Positions 28,433 to 28,728 of a stretch of 28,728 nt of DNA are shown piece by piece. This stretch comes from a virus, in IMG/VR virus record IMGVR_UViG_3300030382_000395, positions 626 to 29,353 of that record. One strand, given 5' to 3'. The stretch's first letter is position 1; each line of letters begins with the position of its first letter. The notes below the pieces were generated by a model, which did not search any database, was not told where the DNA came from, and worked only from the letters and a program-made list of their open reading frames with translations. The translations under genes were made by a program, and so were the position numbers.

Positions 28433-28728
28433 TAAGGGCATTAAAAGATTAATAGGTAGTGTACCATTGTTTAGCACTACAGCAGCTCCTATAGCTTGTT
28501 TTTTAAAATTCTTTGCGTATGCTGCTGCATAAGTGGAAGAATCCACTCCGCAACCTACCTGCATTCCAAATACTCTAAAGCGTTTTCCAACGAACCACTT
28601 ACAATACGCTTCAGTATGAGTATGTCCACAAACGCTAGACATTAAATTGTTTTTTGCTTTGGTTTGAGCTTGACCGCCTTCTCCATGTTCATAAAGAACA
28701 TCATCATAAACTACTGATTCAACCCAAT
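28430..28728 (-). CDS. Metallophosphoesterase, C-terminal part (5' end outside window)
   Basis: The frame is open to the right edge and reads WVESVVYDDVLYEHGEGGQA and on to the stop at 28430. It contains LYEHG and GHTHT, the last two metal-binding motifs of calcineurin-like phosphoesterases. It aligns with the last 100 residues of the protein at 3791-4522 (VLYTHG, GHIHT, CGIDYKSFAYGYAK versus CGVDSSTYAAAYAK, and the shared end LPI..LMPL / LPI..PMPL). It therefore marks the end of another, related late cassette upstream of this unit. An internal ATG at 28642 is only a methionine codon. Confidence 0.85.
   Translation of the reverse strand, partial: WVESVVYDDVLYEHGEGGQAQTKAKNNLMSSVCGHTHTEAYCKWFVGKRFRVFGMQVGCGVDSSTYAAAYAKNFKKQAIGAAVVLNNGTLPINLLMPL

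Overview
The window is a strictly one-sided (all minus-strand), AT-rich, tightly packed block of tailed-phage genes. Several features point to a phage or prophage of a marine or aquatic Flavobacteriia-type Bacteroidetes. These are the base composition, the lack of Shine-Dalgarno sites with A-rich leaders instead, one TTG-N19-TAnnTTTG promoter of the Bacteroidetes type, a DUF3127-type OB protein, and a set of head, neck and tail proteins of the type seen in flavophages. No integrase, repressor, tRNA, rRNA, CRISPR or insertion sequence was found.

Reading in the direction of transcription (right to left): 28728-28430 is the 3' end of a metallophosphoesterase gene closed by a terminator. 28428-28229 is a noncoding origin-like region with 12-bp iterons and a promoter. 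28228-25431 is an early/replication block (small proteins, an SSB-like protein, a DnaA-domain-IV-only protein, a replisome-organiser-like HTH protein). 25447-23565 holds an N4/N6 DNA methyltransferase and a NinB-like protein. 23543-22061 is the small and large terminase. 22019-13043 is the tail block: a tail assembly chaperone with a -1 frameshift extension, terminator-like and completion proteins, large tail proteins, a fibre-like protein and the tape measure. 13006-9978 is an XkdF-like protease, scaffold, major capsid and probable tail-tube protein. 9877-5880 contains minor structural proteins, a LamG protein, a portal with a MuF-like C-terminus, and a connector. 5880-3717 is a lysis/host-interaction cassette (small membrane proteins, a DUF5675 protein, an outer-membrane-barrel-like protein, a complete metallophosphoesterase). 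3716-3490 is a second origin-like region, and 3489-1 is a second, divergent early/replication block running off the left edge.

The window therefore holds one complete unit of about 24.6 kb, from just after one metallophosphoesterase to the end of the next. It is flanked on both sides by parts of related units with the same order: metallophosphoesterase, iteron region, small genes including a C-terminally membrane-anchored protein, an SSB with an acidic PF tail, DnaA-IV, and replisome organiser. The modules are clearly homologous but diverged. This suggests head-to-tail tandem, non-identical phage genomes (or a larger composite genome with duplicated modules), not an assembly duplication.

The most notable sequence-level signals are: the 64-bp iteron block kept at both sites, with an exact 12-bp period of DnaA-box-like 9-mers beside a gene for a stand-alone DnaA domain IV; a programmed -1 frameshift on a run of nine T in the tail assembly chaperone gene; a large terminase whose Walker A lies upstream of any ATG; and a 12-nt intergenic motif repeated four times.
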